Counted from the first letter of the stretch, positions 1-8,161 are shown. The stretch is DNA of 40,448 bases from JBBQQG01 sp038216175 (GCA_038216175.1 JBBQQG010000009.1:1-40448); one strand, 5' to 3'. Notes: a model not told the origin generated them from the letters alone. Numbers and translations: made by a program.

Positions 1-1
1 A

Positions 2-847
2 GAAACTATCAAAAAACTAATCGGTGAGCAGGGTCTTACGACTCAATCCGACGATACGTCAGATATGATTAAATATCTTATGCTTGTTCCAAAAGAAAAC
101 GTGAAAAATGGAGTGTCGGATATAGTTTCATTATATGACGATCTTGGCGGCGGAACTTTTTACGGCGAAGCGAAGTCGAAACAGGATTATCTAGAGCATA
201 AGCTTATTTGCGAGCAAAGGACTCTGGATTTTTCTGACACTGTCAATCAGATTACCGATCAGTTAATAAAAGAAGCCCACAATTTTGAGTCGCCACTTGA
301 AGCGATAGAGCGATTAGATTACCTATCAGAGCGGGCATGCGTAAAACTAGCAGTACTTAGACCAAAGTTTGATGCCGCAGTATTTGGGGAAAAATCTGCT
401 TTTTACATTTTAGAAGCCAGGCAGCGATTAGCTCGAGGTGACAAAAACGGCGCCGATTGGTCGCTCAGATCGGCACAAAAGCTAGCTGTTTCGGGTGCTT
501 GCCCTCTATTTAAAAGCAGCGATTTAAATAACGAAAATGACTCGTCAAACAATAATGAATCATCTGACGGCAAAAAAAAGATGATGAAATGCCCTTTTTG
601 CGAAGCCAAAGTTTTTGATGACCCTTGCGCCTCTGTACTTAGCTGTTGGGACTGCAAAGCAATGGTCGTAAATGGAAATGTAAAATATAGCGGCGACGGT
701 GGTAGCAAAAAAAGATCGCAAAAAGCTGTCGAAGTAGGACCAACTAAAAGAGGACATGAGTCAATCGAAGACTCCAATAATGATTCCGAAGGCACCTCGT
801 CAACTGCTATAACTAATGTCGGCCAGCTAGCTGTCGCCGCGGTATAA
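2..847 (+). CDS. Unrecognised zinc-ribbon protein, 5'-truncated by the window
   Basis: The reading frame is open from base 2 with no stop before the first ATG at 65, so this is probably the 3' part of a longer gene. The visible part is mostly helical (roughly residues 40-150 counted from the ATG at 65). A low-complexity Asn/Ser/Asp linker follows, then a zinc-ribbon-like pair, CPFC and CWDC, separated by about 17 residues, and a charged hydrophilic tail. There is no signal peptide or membrane segment in what can be seen, so it is probably cytoplasmic. I do not recognise the family. The two CxxC knuckles suggest zinc binding and perhaps nucleic-acid or protein contact, but that is inference. 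nadD follows 89 bp downstream on the same strand. Confidence 0.75.
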   Translation, partial: ETIKKLIGEQGLTTQSDDTSDMIKYLMLVPKENVKNGVSDIVSLYDDLGGGTFYGEAKSKQDYLEHKLICEQRTLDFSDTVNQITDQLIKEAHNFESPLEAIERLDYLSERACVKLAVLRPKFDAAVFGEKSAFYILEARQRLARGDKNGADWSLRSAQKLAVSGACPLFKSSDLNNENDSSNNNESSDGKKKMMKCPFCEAKVFDDPCASVLSCWDCKAMVVNGNVKYSGDGGSKKRSQKAVEVGPTKRGHESIEDSNNDSEGTSSTAITNVGQLAVAAV

Positions 848-906
848 TTACATTAGTGAAAAGCTGTAAATACTATGAAATTTATTACTTCCTAACACTT
901 ACTATG

Positions 907-912
907 TATAAA
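907..912 (+). promoter_or_regulatory. Possible -10 box of nadD
   Basis: TATAAA lies 24 nt before the nadD start codon and is preceded directly by TG. No convincing -35 box is visible. The start codon has no Shine-Dalgarno match. Weak call. Confidence 0.25.
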
Positions 913-936
913 CGTAACATTGGTGTGGCCTAAAAA

Positions 937-1536
937 ATGAAAAAAATAGGTATATTATCCGGAACGTTTGATCCGATCCATGACGGTCATCTTAATTTTG
1001 CAATTGAAGCTATTGAAAAATGTAATCTTGATAAAGTATTTTTTTTAGCTGAGCCCAGACCAAGACGCAAACAGGGCGTAAAAGCCTTCGAACACAGGAT
1101 TGCAATGATTAATCTGGCACTAAAGCATAATAAGAAATTTGGGAGTGTTATCTTAGAACAGGCCCGCTTCACGCCAAGGAGTACGCTACCGCTGCTTCGG
1201 TCTCGTTTTAAAGGGGCTCAGCTTTTTATGCTTATGGGGGACGACATGCTCGATCATTTAGCGTCCTGGCCAAATGTCGCAGAGCTGGTTAATTCAGTCC
1301 ATTTTATTATAGGGACTCGAAAAAGATCAGTTGATGAGATTGAAAAACTCATTTCGGCACTTGAACGTACCAGAGGGCTAAAGTTTGAATATACAGTTTT
1401 CAAAGCAAGCGGCTCTGAGCTGGCATCGAGCAGCGTTCGATTATCACTTCGCCGGTCACAGATACCCAGTGGAATAAATAGCGATGTTCTGAAATATATT
1501 GAAGAAAACAGCCTCTACTCGCTATCGGCTAAATAA
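937..1536 (+). CDS. nadD: Nicotinate-nucleotide adenylyltransferase
   Basis: Transfers AMP from ATP to nicotinate mononucleotide to give deamido-NAD, the last but one step of NAD synthesis, in the cytoplasm. The N-terminus carries the nucleotidyltransferase signature GTFDPIHDGH (residues 9-18), which holds the HxGH ATP-binding motif. Near the C-terminus SSSVRLSLRR (about residues 167-176) matches the family's SSTxIR phosphate-binding motif. At 199 aa the length is normal for NadD. The 3' end overlaps the convergent antiporter gene by 22 bp, with no room for a separate terminator. NadD and not a related adenylyltransferase (such as CoaD) is favoured by the length and the C-terminal motif, but specificity cannot be proved from motifs. 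Confidence 0.88.
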   Translation: MKKIGILSGTFDPIHDGHLNFAIEAIEKCNLDKVFFLAEPRPRRKQGVKAFEHRIAMINLALKHNKKFGSVILEQARFTPRSTLPLLRSRFKGAQLFMLMGDDMLDHLASWPNVAELVNSVHFIIGTRKRSVDEIEKLISALERTRGLKFEYTVFKASGSELASSSVRLSLRRSQIPSGINSDVLKYIEENSLYSLSAK

Positions 1537-3203
1537 TGAGATTTCAAGAAATTTAAATGTTTCTCTCGGTATTTTTTAAACTCACTTTTTTTGAATCCGT
1601 TTCGCTTAATAAATGATCCAATTTTTTCACTGCCAATGTAGTGCGGCATGATTACGTAGCTAGCACCAAGCTCATAAAGTTCGGCGGCGTTTTCTATCGA
1701 TTCAGCATAAGGAATGACAACTGCGCTGGGGTTGGTGTCTGACAGTCTTTTAACTAAAAAGACGTTTGTCTGATGGTCGCTTATTACTGATATAGCTAGC
1801 TTAATGTGATCGAGCCCGGCTTCTTCTAAAAGTTCAATATCAGTTGCATCGCCGTACAAGTAAGGAAATTTATTTCGCTCCAAAGTATCAATAACTTCCG
1901 GATTATAATCGATAACTACAAATCTTTTTCCAAGGCTCTCATATACTTTTATAAATTCGTGTCCGCCTTTCTGATAACCGAATAAGACTAGTTCATAGCT
2001 GCTTCGGTGCTCATGTTCAGCCTGTTGTTTGCGTCGTTCAAACATTGCTAGCCGATGTTCTAAAACCGAATAGAGCTTATCGGAATATATGATCAAATAA
2101 CTTGAAACAGCTATTGAAATCAGGGCGACTATTGTAATTATAGCGACCAGATTATCACCGATTAAATGCTGTTTATTACCTAAAATTACCAAGACTAGTG
2201 AGAATTCGCTGACCTGGGCCATGGCTACTGCTGCTTTAAAGCTGGTTCGTTTGGTATAGCCCATAATCCCCATTAGAACCATAATCAAAAGCGGCTTTAC
2301 GATTATTACTATTACGGTTGATATGATTACAGCTGGAATAAGCAGACTAATATTAGCGAAAGTAATACGAGTGCCTAATGAAATAAAAAATACTACTATA
2401 AAAAAGTCTCTTAGTGGACGTAATCTAGCACTTATCTCATGGGTATACGGCAGTGATGCCAGTGCTATACCGGCAAGTAACGCACCAATCTCAAGGCTGA
2501 ATCCAGCCGCTTCAAACAAAGCGGCGCAGCCAAAACCCCAGCCAATAGCGAATAAAAAAAGCAATTCTTGACTGCCAGCTATAAACTTGTGCATTTTCGG
2601 CAGCACGACATTTCCTATAAGTAGCATTGGTATAGCCAAACCTAGACCCTTTGCTGCTAAAAAACCAAGCGAAGACAGCGAAAATCCGCCGCCGCTTTGG
2701 GAAGTTACGAATAAAAGTGCAATTGTTGCCAGTATATCTTGGACAAGTAGCATACCGGTAGCAACTTTGCCATACAATCTAGTCTGTTCTTTTTTGTCAC
2801 TAAGCAGTTTCAAAATTATTATTGTGCTGCTAAAAGATAGAGCAACTCCTAAAAATATCGACTCCGTCGTTGTAAGTCCTAGGATATCTCCGGCGCTCCA
2901 AGCAAATAGTGCAGTCAGACCTACCTGGATTATTCCGGCGAATGAAGCGACTTTTCCAACTTCCTTTATAACTTTTGGGTTCAGACCGAGACCAATAATA
3001 AATAGTAGTAATGCGATACCAATACTAGAGAAAACTTCGATAGTTTCGGCCGAAGTAACGAGATGGAGAACCAGTGGGCCGACAAGTATGCCTGTTAGTA
3101 TGTGCCCGATAATAAGCGGCTGTCTAATAAGGCGCATTACTATCGCAATACCAGCACCAACCGCAATTATTAAACTTAGCTCGGCAAAAATACTTAAATG
3201 CAT
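1515..3203 (-). CDS. Kef-type cation/proton antiporter with TrkA-N domain (CPA2 family)
   Basis: The first ~385 residues form about 12 hydrophobic helices of a sodium/hydrogen exchanger domain of the CPA2 (KefB/RosB/YbaL) type, including the conserved GMLLVQD segment. The C-terminal ~150 residues are a Rossmann-like TrkA-N (RCK) domain with VVIDYNPEVID and YGDATD, which bind NAD(H) or nucleotides and gate transport in relatives. It probably exchanges K+ or Na+ for H+ across the cytoplasmic membrane. The usual glycine-rich loop is altered to GYQKGG. The gene lies 53 bp downstream of the Nramp-like gene on the same strand, so the two may share a transcript. The stop overlaps the 3' end of nadD. 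Confidence 0.88.
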   Translation of the reverse strand: MHLSIFAELSLIIAVGAGIAIVMRLIRQPLIIGHILTGILVGPLVLHLVTSAETIEVFSSIGIALLLFIIGLGLNPKVIKEVGKVASFAGIIQVGLTALFAWSAGDILGLTTTESIFLGVALSFSSTIIILKLLSDKKEQTRLYGKVATGMLLVQDILATIALLFVTSQSGGGFSLSSLGFLAAKGLGLAIPMLLIGNVVLPKMHKFIAGSQELLFLFAIGWGFGCAALFEAAGFSLEIGALLAGIALASLPYTHEISARLRPLRDFFIVVFFISLGTRITFANISLLIPAVIISTVIVIIVKPLLIMVLMGIMGYTKRTSFKAAVAMAQVSEFSLVLVILGNKQHLIGDNLVAIITIVALISIAVSSYLIIYSDKLYSVLEHRLAMFERRKQQAEHEHRSSYELVLFGYQKGGHEFIKVYESLGKRFVVIDYNPEVIDTLERNKFPYLYGDATDIELLEEAGLDHIKLAISVISDHQTNVFLVKRLSDTNPSAVVIPYAESIENAAELYELGASYVIMPHYIGSEKIGSFIKRNGFKKSEFKKYREKHLNFLKSHYLADSE

Positions 3204-3256
3204 AACTTAAGCTGTATTGTACTGTAGCTGGTTAAGCACAAGCAAATAAGGTTCTG

Positions 3257-4630
3257 TTACGAGAATATCGAAATTATGCCACCTATGCTGGCTAGCGACA
3301 TGATAATGACAACTATCCAGCCGAGAGCTGTAGTCAGAGGCTTATTTACCCACTCGCCCATTATTTTCTTATTGCTGCTGATACGAACTATTAAAAACAG
3401 AATGATAGGTGCAACAAGCGCGTTTCCGACAGCTGAGTAGATCAAAGCCTTAATCGGGTCCAATCCAATAAAATTAATTCCAAGACCAGCGATTACAGAA
3501 ATAATAATTATCCCGTAAAAAGCATGCGCCTGAGCAAGCTTTCGGTTTAAGCCTTCCTTCCACTTAAGACTTTCGGCGATTGCATACGAGCTTGATCCGG
3601 CCAGAACCGGTATGGCCAGAAGTCCGGTACCGATTACGCCTAATGCAAATAAGGCATATGTAGCTCTTCCGGCGAACGGCCGAAGTCCTTCTGCGGCTTG
3701 AGAAGCTGAAGTTATATTAGTTATGCCATGTTTAAATAAAATTGCACCGCAGGCTGCGATTATAAAGAACATGACTACATTTGAAAGAAGCATTCCAGAC
3801 CAGACATCGACTCTCATATTGCTTACATCTAACCTGGTGGTACCTTTACGCATAGCTAAGTTAGTGTTACCAAGCAGGATTTGTTCCTCAACTTCCTGCG
3901 ACGTCTGCCAAAAAAATAAATAAGGTGAAATTGTCGTACCTAATATTGCACAAACTAACAATACTTCGTCTTTGCTAAATCCCATATGCGGGATAAAGCT
4001 GTGGCGTAGAACATCGCTCCAATTTAAATGTGCCAGTATTGCCGAAAATACATAGGCGAATAACACTAGAGCCAGCCATTTTAAGTAGCGGGCATATTTA
4101 ACGTATGGTGTAAATATTTGAAGACCTAGACTGGCAACGGTAAACAAAATTACTAAAAAAGTAAAATTTAACTGAGGTTTTAATAGTTGGGTAGCTTTTG
4201 CCATAGCACCGAGATCGGCGCCAATGTTAAAAGCGTTAGCCGCGAAAAGCATAACCGTACATATAAAAATTATTTTCCTAGAAAAATGTATACGAATATT
4301 TCCAGCCAGTCCGCGGCCGGTGACAAGTCCGATTCGTGCACACATTTCCTGGACTACTGCCATTAACGGAAAAGTTACAATTGACAGCCATAAGAATTGA
4401 AATCCATATTTAGCACCTGTCTGCGAATATGTAGTAATTCCGGACGGATCGTCATCGGATGCACCGGTAGTAAGACCAGGTCCGAGCAAATTCCAATAAT
4501 CTTTTGATCTCTGAACTAAGTTGGCTGCCGGAATTTTGTTTGTTAGATTATTTGTAGCTTCGACAGCGATATCTAGCGCTTGAGCTGGTGCTTCGCTAAT
4601 CTGTTGGATTGTACTTTTTCGTTTTTTCAT
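3257..4630 (-). CDS. Nramp-family metal ion transporter, divergent binding site
   Basis: About 11 membrane helices follow a ~45-residue cytoplasmic N-terminus. The first helix contains GASDDDPSGI where canonical Nramp proteins have the DPGN metal-binding motif. The sixth helix has GTTISPYLFFWQ where MntH has the Ala-x-x-Met/MPH stretch. Both places of the family are therefore recognisable, but the soft-ligand methionine and the asparagine are missing. That pattern is known from Nramp subfamilies that do not use Mn/Fe, such as Nramp-related magnesium transporters, so Mg2+ or another hard cation is an inferred substrate. A promoter-like TTTATA-17-TATAAT lies just upstream. The gene probably leads a two-gene unit with the Kef-type antiporter. 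Confidence 0.85.
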   Translation of the reverse strand: MKKRKSTIQQISEAPAQALDIAVEATNNLTNKIPAANLVQRSKDYWNLLGPGLTTGASDDDPSGITTYSQTGAKYGFQFLWLSIVTFPLMAVVQEMCARIGLVTGRGLAGNIRIHFSRKIIFICTVMLFAANAFNIGADLGAMAKATQLLKPQLNFTFLVILFTVASLGLQIFTPYVKYARYLKWLALVLFAYVFSAILAHLNWSDVLRHSFIPHMGFSKDEVLLVCAILGTTISPYLFFWQTSQEVEEQILLGNTNLAMRKGTTRLDVSNMRVDVWSGMLLSNVVMFFIIAACGAILFKHGITNITSASQAAEGLRPFAGRATYALFALGVIGTGLLAIPVLAGSSSYAIAESLKWKEGLNRKLAQAHAFYGIIIISVIAGLGINFIGLDPIKALIYSAVGNALVAPIILFLIVRISSNKKIMGEWVNKPLTTALGWIVVIIMSLASIGGIISIFS

Positions 4631-4654
4631 CTAGTACCAGCTTCTTGTTAATTT

Positions 4655-4683
4655 ATTATATACCTAAAACACTAATGTATAAA
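4655..4683 (-). promoter_or_regulatory. Promoter of the Nramp-like gene
   Basis: On the minus strand TTTATA (4678-4683), a 17-bp spacer and a perfect TATAAT (4655-4660) lie about 25 bp before the start codon. It stands back to back with the promoter at 4692-4721. Confidence 0.5.
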
Positions 4684-4691
4684 AATTACCA

Positions 4692-4721
4692 TTGACACAA
4701 TTATCAAGCTTATGGCAAAAT
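4692..4721 (+). promoter_or_regulatory. Promoter of the orphan 4.7-kb transcription unit
   Basis: A perfect -35 box TTGACA (4692-4697) is followed after 18 bp by CAAAAT (4716-4721; four of six match TATAAT). It drives transcription rightward, away from the Nramp-like gene, into a region with hairpins and a terminator but no large gene. Confidence 0.5.
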
Positions 4722-4881
4722 GGGGTTACTCCTAAAAAGACGTTAAAAAACGTCACGGGAATATAAAAACTTTATATAACAAAAAAGGTTTAGCGGCATT
4801 TATGTGCTGTTGATGTGCAATGGGCGGAGGTAATGGCGCATGCCAGTCAAAATAAAAATAATTCATAAAAGGGGTGTTAAC

Positions 4882-4932
4882 GTGGAAGTACAAGTTAAGC
4901 GGCCAAAATGGCAGCAGTTCATTAACTACTAA
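4882..4932 (+). CDS. Possible 16-residue micropeptide
   Basis: GTG at 4882 opens 16 codons (MEVQVKRPKWQQFINY) ending in TAA at 4930. AGGGG lies 7 nt upstream, a good ribosome-binding distance. A small hairpin and the terminator follow directly after the stop. The peptide is basic with aromatic residues and resembles no family known to me. The GTG start and the very short length make this a weak call; it may simply be part of a non-coding RNA. Confidence 0.25.
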   Translation: MEVQVKRPKWQQFINY

Positions 4933-4947
4933 AAATAAGTAGTATTA

Positions 4948-4977
4948 AAAAAGACCGGTTTTATTACCGGCCTTTTT
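4948..4977 (+). terminator. Bidirectional intrinsic terminator
   Basis: A GC core (CCGGT/ACCGG, loop TTTATT) is flanked by an A-run and a T-run that extend the stem, with one A-C mismatch. T5 follows on the plus strand, and the A-run gives a T-run on the minus strand. It can end both the orphan plus-strand unit and the minus-strand DsbA-like gene. Confidence 0.8.
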
Positions 4978-4994
4978 AGTTTTTTATAGTATTT

Positions 4995-5642
4995 TTATTT
5001 ATGTGCAGCTGCGGTAATCGCATCGCTTATAAGTTTACTAAATGAATCGTAATCCCTTGGGTTCTCATCAATTTTTTTACCTTGTAATATAAACGTCGGT
5101 GTTGAGTTTGCACCCAGAGCCTGTCCGGCTGCGATATCGGCATTTATAGTTGAGTTGACCTGATCGCTAACGACATCTGTTTTAAATTTCGCAATATCTA
5201 AACCCAACGACGAAGCATAACTTTCAAATGCCGGTGTCGGATCGGATAAATTAACCCATTCCTTTTGGTTGGTATATAACAGATCGTGCATTTCCCAGAA
5301 CTTGTTTTGGTTAGAGGCTGCTTCGACAGCACGGTGTGCGGCCATAGCATTTTGGTGTATTTGGACTAAAGGAAAATTACGATATTGGAAAGTTATGTCA
5401 GATTTGTAAGTTTCTTTTAACTGCTTGACTATAGGGAAGTAGGCGCCGCAAGCCGGGCACTGTAGATCGCCGTATTCGATAAGCGTTACATTTTTTTTAC
5501 CATCTCCGTACAAGTGATTACTGGTTTGGCCAATTGCACTAGATCCGCTGTTTTTTGTAGCAGTCTTATGTTTGTTAAACCAGAAGATTCCGCCAAAAAT
5601 CACAATACAAGCGGCCATAATAAAGACAAAACGATTACTCAT
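4995..5642 (-). CDS. DsbA-like thiol:disulfide oxidoreductase, membrane-anchored
   Basis: The N-terminus has one hydrophobic segment (about residues 5-22), a signal anchor that puts the rest outside the cytoplasm. The thioredoxin-like domain of the Thioredoxin_4/DsbA type begins around residue 50 and carries the active site CPAC at Cys62 and Cys65. The cis-proline loop is visible as NSTPTF near residue 180, followed by FILQGKKI. Such proteins introduce disulfides into exported proteins, usually recycled by a VKOR or DsbB protein that is not in this window. Several exported proteins here have paired cysteines and could be clients. An AGGAG lies 13 nt before the start, and an extended -10 box lies further upstream. 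A terminator follows the stop. Confidence 0.88.
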   Translation of the reverse strand: MSNRFVFIMAACIVIFGGIFWFNKHKTATKNSGSSAIGQTSNHLYGDGKKNVTLIEYGDLQCPACGAYFPIVKQLKETYKSDITFQYRNFPLVQIHQNAMAAHRAVEAASNQNKFWEMHDLLYTNQKEWVNLSDPTPAFESYASSLGLDIAKFKTDVVSDQVNSTINADIAAGQALGANSTPTFILQGKKIDENPRDYDSFSKLISDAITAAAHK

Positions 5643-5674
5643 AATAATTAAAAATCTCCTTCATTTGTCTTCAT

Positions 5675-5683
5675 ATAGTACCA
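5675..5683 (-). promoter_or_regulatory. Extended -10 promoter of the DsbA-like gene
   Basis: On the minus strand TGGTACTAT is a TG-n-TATAAT type extended -10 box, giving a leader of about 25 nt that contains AGGAG. It is divergent from the -10 box at 5710-5715. Confidence 0.45.
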
Positions 5684-5709
5684 TGCTGGTATGAATGTCA
5701 GGGGTATCG

Positions 5710-5715
5710 TACTAT
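5710..5715 (+). promoter_or_regulatory. -10 box placing a leaderless start at 5723
   Basis: TACTAT lies 7 nt before the ATG of the CBS-domain gene, so transcription should begin at or next to the start codon. No Shine-Dalgarno sequence is present. Confidence 0.4.
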
Positions 5716-5722
5716 TACATAT

Positions 5723-6775
5723 ATGAACCTGCTAGCGGATAGTATTCTCGCATTATTAGTCTTAATTAGTGTTAGTTTGCAAAAAACTTACTCAGCGCTA
5801 CCAATCAAAGAAGTTAAACGACGAGCTCGCTCAGGCGATAAAATGGCCAAACTGCTGTTTAAAGCAGCCAGTTATGGCCATAGTCTAAGAACAGTTCTTT
5901 GGATTTTTCTAATTGCTTTTAGTACATTATTTTTTTTAAACATTGCACGGACTGCGCCGACTTGGTTTGCTCTTAGTGCAATCGTAACACTACTTTGGAT
6001 AGCTTATGTTTGGATACCATCTACCAAAGTTTCAAAATTCAGCGCCCGACTTGCCGGTTGGCTAGCGCCGCCACTAGCTTTTCTGCTTAGCTATCTGCAC
6101 CCACTAATTGACCTAGTATATCGTTTTATTCGCCGACATCGCCCAATAAGAATTCATACCGGCCTATATGACAAAGAAGACTTGATTAGATTAATAGACC
6201 AACAGGCGATACAGATCGATAACCGGATCGATAAAAATGCCTTGGAGGTAGCCAGAAGTGCCCTGACATTTGGAGACAAGTTGGTCAGAGATTTTCTAAC
6301 ACCAAAAAGAATTGTAAAATCAGTTAAGGCAGACGAAGCTATCGGACCAGTTTTAATGACAGAACTGCATGACAGTGGTCATTCTCGCTTCCCAGTGTAT
6401 GAAGGCAAGCAAGATAATATTATTGGAACGCTTTATCAGCATGATCTTGTTAGAAACAAATCAACCGGTACGGCCCGCAGTGTAATGAAAAAAAATGTCA
6501 GTTTTGTACATGAAGAACAAAGTCTGTTTGATGCTCTACAGGCAATATTAAAAACCCGTCAACATATGCTGGTAGTTGTTAACAGTTTTGAAGAGTATGT
6601 TGGCATAATCACTATGGAAGATGTTATCGAGCAGATTATTGGCAAGCCGATACTAGATGAATTTGATGAGTACGGCGACCTTAGGGCTGTAGCTGCCAGG
6701 GCAGCACTAATCGAGCACAAAGAACATATTGAAGCAAAACCGACTACCTCTGAAACTTCAGAGGTGATAGAATAG
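5723..6775 (+). CDS. CNNM/CorC-like membrane protein with CBS-domain pair
   Basis: The first ~145 residues hold about four hydrophobic segments, similar to the DUF21/CNNM membrane domain. A helical linker then leads to a CBS pair (about residues 190-310). CBS sequences are recognisable in FLTPKRIVKSVKADE, HSRFPVYEGKQDNIIGTLY and VVVNSFEEYVGIITMEDVIEQIIG. CBS pairs bind ATP or related nucleotides, and relatives (CorC/MpfA, CNNM) handle Mg2+ export or tolerance. The C-terminal CorC_HlyC domain of full-length relatives is absent; the protein ends in a short charged tail. aspS follows after 5 bp, so the two are probably cotranscribed. Magnesium transport is inferred from the family only. Confidence 0.8.
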   Translation: MNLLADSILALLVLISVSLQKTYSALPIKEVKRRARSGDKMAKLLFKAASYGHSLRTVLWIFLIAFSTLFFLNIARTAPTWFALSAIVTLLWIAYVWIPSTKVSKFSARLAGWLAPPLAFLLSYLHPLIDLVYRFIRRHRPIRIHTGLYDKEDLIRLIDQQAIQIDNRIDKNALEVARSALTFGDKLVRDFLTPKRIVKSVKADEAIGPVLMTELHDSGHSRFPVYEGKQDNIIGTLYQHDLVRNKSTGTARSVMKKNVSFVHEEQSLFDALQAILKTRQHMLVVVNSFEEYVGIITMEDVIEQIIGKPILDEFDEYGDLRAVAARAALIEHKEHIEAKPTTSETSEVIE

Positions 6776-6780
6776 TCTTC

Positions 6781-8088
6781 ATGAATCGAGTTTTATCAAA
6801 AGATCTTGCCAGTCAGTCGGGCAATCGAGTTAAAGTGTCGGGATGGTTGCATAAAAAGCGTCTGCTCGGCGGACTGACTTTCATTAATATCCGCGACCGT
6901 AGTGGACTAGTTCAAGCTGTTATACAAGACAAAGCCGAAGTTGAAAAGTTAAGAGGGCTGCAAATCGGAACTGTGCTTAATGTAGAAGGTCTAGTTAAAG
7001 AAGAAACTCGGGCTCCAGGCGGAGCCGAACTTCACGAAGTAAAAGTGGAAGTTATAGTTCCAGTTGAAGACCAGCCACCGATAGAAATTGATAAACCACT
7101 TAGTCATAAAAGTGATAATCTTGACACCCTTTTTGATTACCGGCCGATCGGACTTAGGAATCTGCAAGAAACCAAAATATTTAAAATAAGAAGTGAGCTT
7201 ACCCGCTTTATTCGTGAGTTTTTATATAAAAATGATTTTGTAGAGATTAACACGCCAAAATTGGTCGCCGGTGCTGCCGAAGGCGGCGCGGAAGTATTTA
7301 AACTAGATTATTTTGGACAGGAAGCTACGCTTGCTCAGAGCCCTCAACTTTATAAACAGATTATGGTCGGGGTTTTTGAAAGAGTATTTGAAATTGCACC
7401 AGCTTATCGGGCTGAATTATCGGCTACAACTCGGCACGTTTCGGAAGTGACTATGCTAGATATTGAAATGGGTTTCATAAATAGTTACGACGATGTTTTA
7501 GACATGGTTCAGGACCTTGTTTTTAATACTCTTACTAGGGCGTACAACGATCTATCTGGTGAACTAAAAAGTTTAAATGCGCCGGAGTTAATTTTAAAAG
7601 ACAAGTTCCCTCGCTATAGAATGTCTCAGATTCATGAAATGTACTCAAAAGACACCGGGAAAGATACCACTAAAGAGTTAGACCTTATCCCTGACGAAGA
7701 AAAATGGATCTGTGAATATGCTAAGAAACACGATCAATCGGAAGCGGTATTTGCGACTAACTTACCGGCAGAAAAAATGAAATTTTATCATATGGCAAAT
7801 GACGACGGTACTGCTCGTTCGTCCGATCTATTATTCCGAGGTGTCGAAATTGCAACCGTGCCGCAGCGCGAACACAGATACGAAAAATTAATTATGCAGA
7901 TGGAAAAATCCGGTGTTGACCCAACTGATCAGGGATTTTCTGCCTACGTGTCAGCCATCAAATTCGGTCTTCCACCACATGGCGGTTGCGGTTTTGGTAT
8001 CGACCGGTTAACTGAAAAAGTTATCGGCTTGTCGAACATAAAAGAAGCAATTTTATTTCCAAGAGACATTAACCGATTGTCGCCCTAG
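6781..8088 (+). CDS. aspS: Aspartate--tRNA ligase, archaeal type, probably non-discriminating
   Basis: Charges tRNA with aspartate in the cytoplasm. It has an N-terminal OB-fold anticodon-binding domain (about residues 1-105) and a class II catalytic domain with motif 2 (YRAELSATTRHVSE) and motif 3 (GCGFGIDRL near 400, ending ILFPRDINRLSP). At 435 aa it lacks the GAD insertion and C-terminal extension of ordinary bacterial AspRS (~590 aa), so it is the archaeal/eukaryotic type. His24 in GWLHKK and Pro79 in RAPGG sit where, as I recall, non-discriminating archaeal-type enzymes have His and Pro. It may therefore also make Asp-tRNA(Asn) for GatCAB. That is inference. It follows the CBS-domain gene by 5 bp. 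Confidence 0.92.
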   Translation: MNRVLSKDLASQSGNRVKVSGWLHKKRLLGGLTFINIRDRSGLVQAVIQDKAEVEKLRGLQIGTVLNVEGLVKEETRAPGGAELHEVKVEVIVPVEDQPPIEIDKPLSHKSDNLDTLFDYRPIGLRNLQETKIFKIRSELTRFIREFLYKNDFVEINTPKLVAGAAEGGAEVFKLDYFGQEATLAQSPQLYKQIMVGVFERVFEIAPAYRAELSATTRHVSEVTMLDIEMGFINSYDDVLDMVQDLVFNTLTRAYNDLSGELKSLNAPELILKDKFPRYRMSQIHEMYSKDTGKDTTKELDLIPDEEKWICEYAKKHDQSEAVFATNLPAEKMKFYHMANDDGTARSSDLLFRGVEIATVPQREHRYEKLIMQMEKSGVDPTDQGFSAYVSAIKFGLPPHGGCGFGIDRLTEKVIGLSNIKEAILFPRDINRLSP

Positions 8089-8161
8089 TAAAAAGGTATC
8101 AGCTAATCAGCAAGATCTCAGTATAGTCAGATATTCTAATTATTAGGAGAAGTTTAATTAT

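Larger units (their letters stand above)
4728..4977 (+). ncRNA. Candidate structured small RNA / micro-ORF transcript of unknown class
   Basis: This 250-nt stretch is framed by a TTGACA promoter and a strong terminator and holds no ordinary gene. Visible hairpins are GACGTT-AAAA-AACGTC (4739-4754), ATATAAA-AAC-TTTATAT (4761-4777), a 6-bp stem pairing ATGTGC with GCGCAT around 4813-4841, GCCA-AAA-TGGC near 4902-4912, and ACTACT/AGTAGT (4925-4943). The G-rich patch GGGCGGAGGTAATGG (about 4822-4836) could be a conserved core or a ribosome site. A 16-codon ORF with its own AGGGG sits near the 3' end. It does not match what I know of tmRNA, 6S RNA, RNase P RNA, or the M-box and yybP-ykoY riboswitches. 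It could be a regulatory RNA, a leader or a micropeptide mRNA. Confidence 0.4.

Noticed and set aside
2323..3210. ORFs on the plus strand inside the antiporter gene
   Set aside because: They are antisense shadows of the clear CPA2 gene with no family features.
4833..4868. An 11-codon ORF starting at 4833
   Set aside because: The GGAGG ends only 2 nt before its ATG, too close for use, and the peptide has no notable features.
4728..4977. tmRNA, 6S RNA or metal riboswitch at the orphan unit
   Set aside because: No tRNA-like acceptor with CCA or Ala-rich tag ORF for tmRNA, no long bulged rod for 6S, and no recognisable M-box or yybP-ykoY core. It also points away from the transporter gene.
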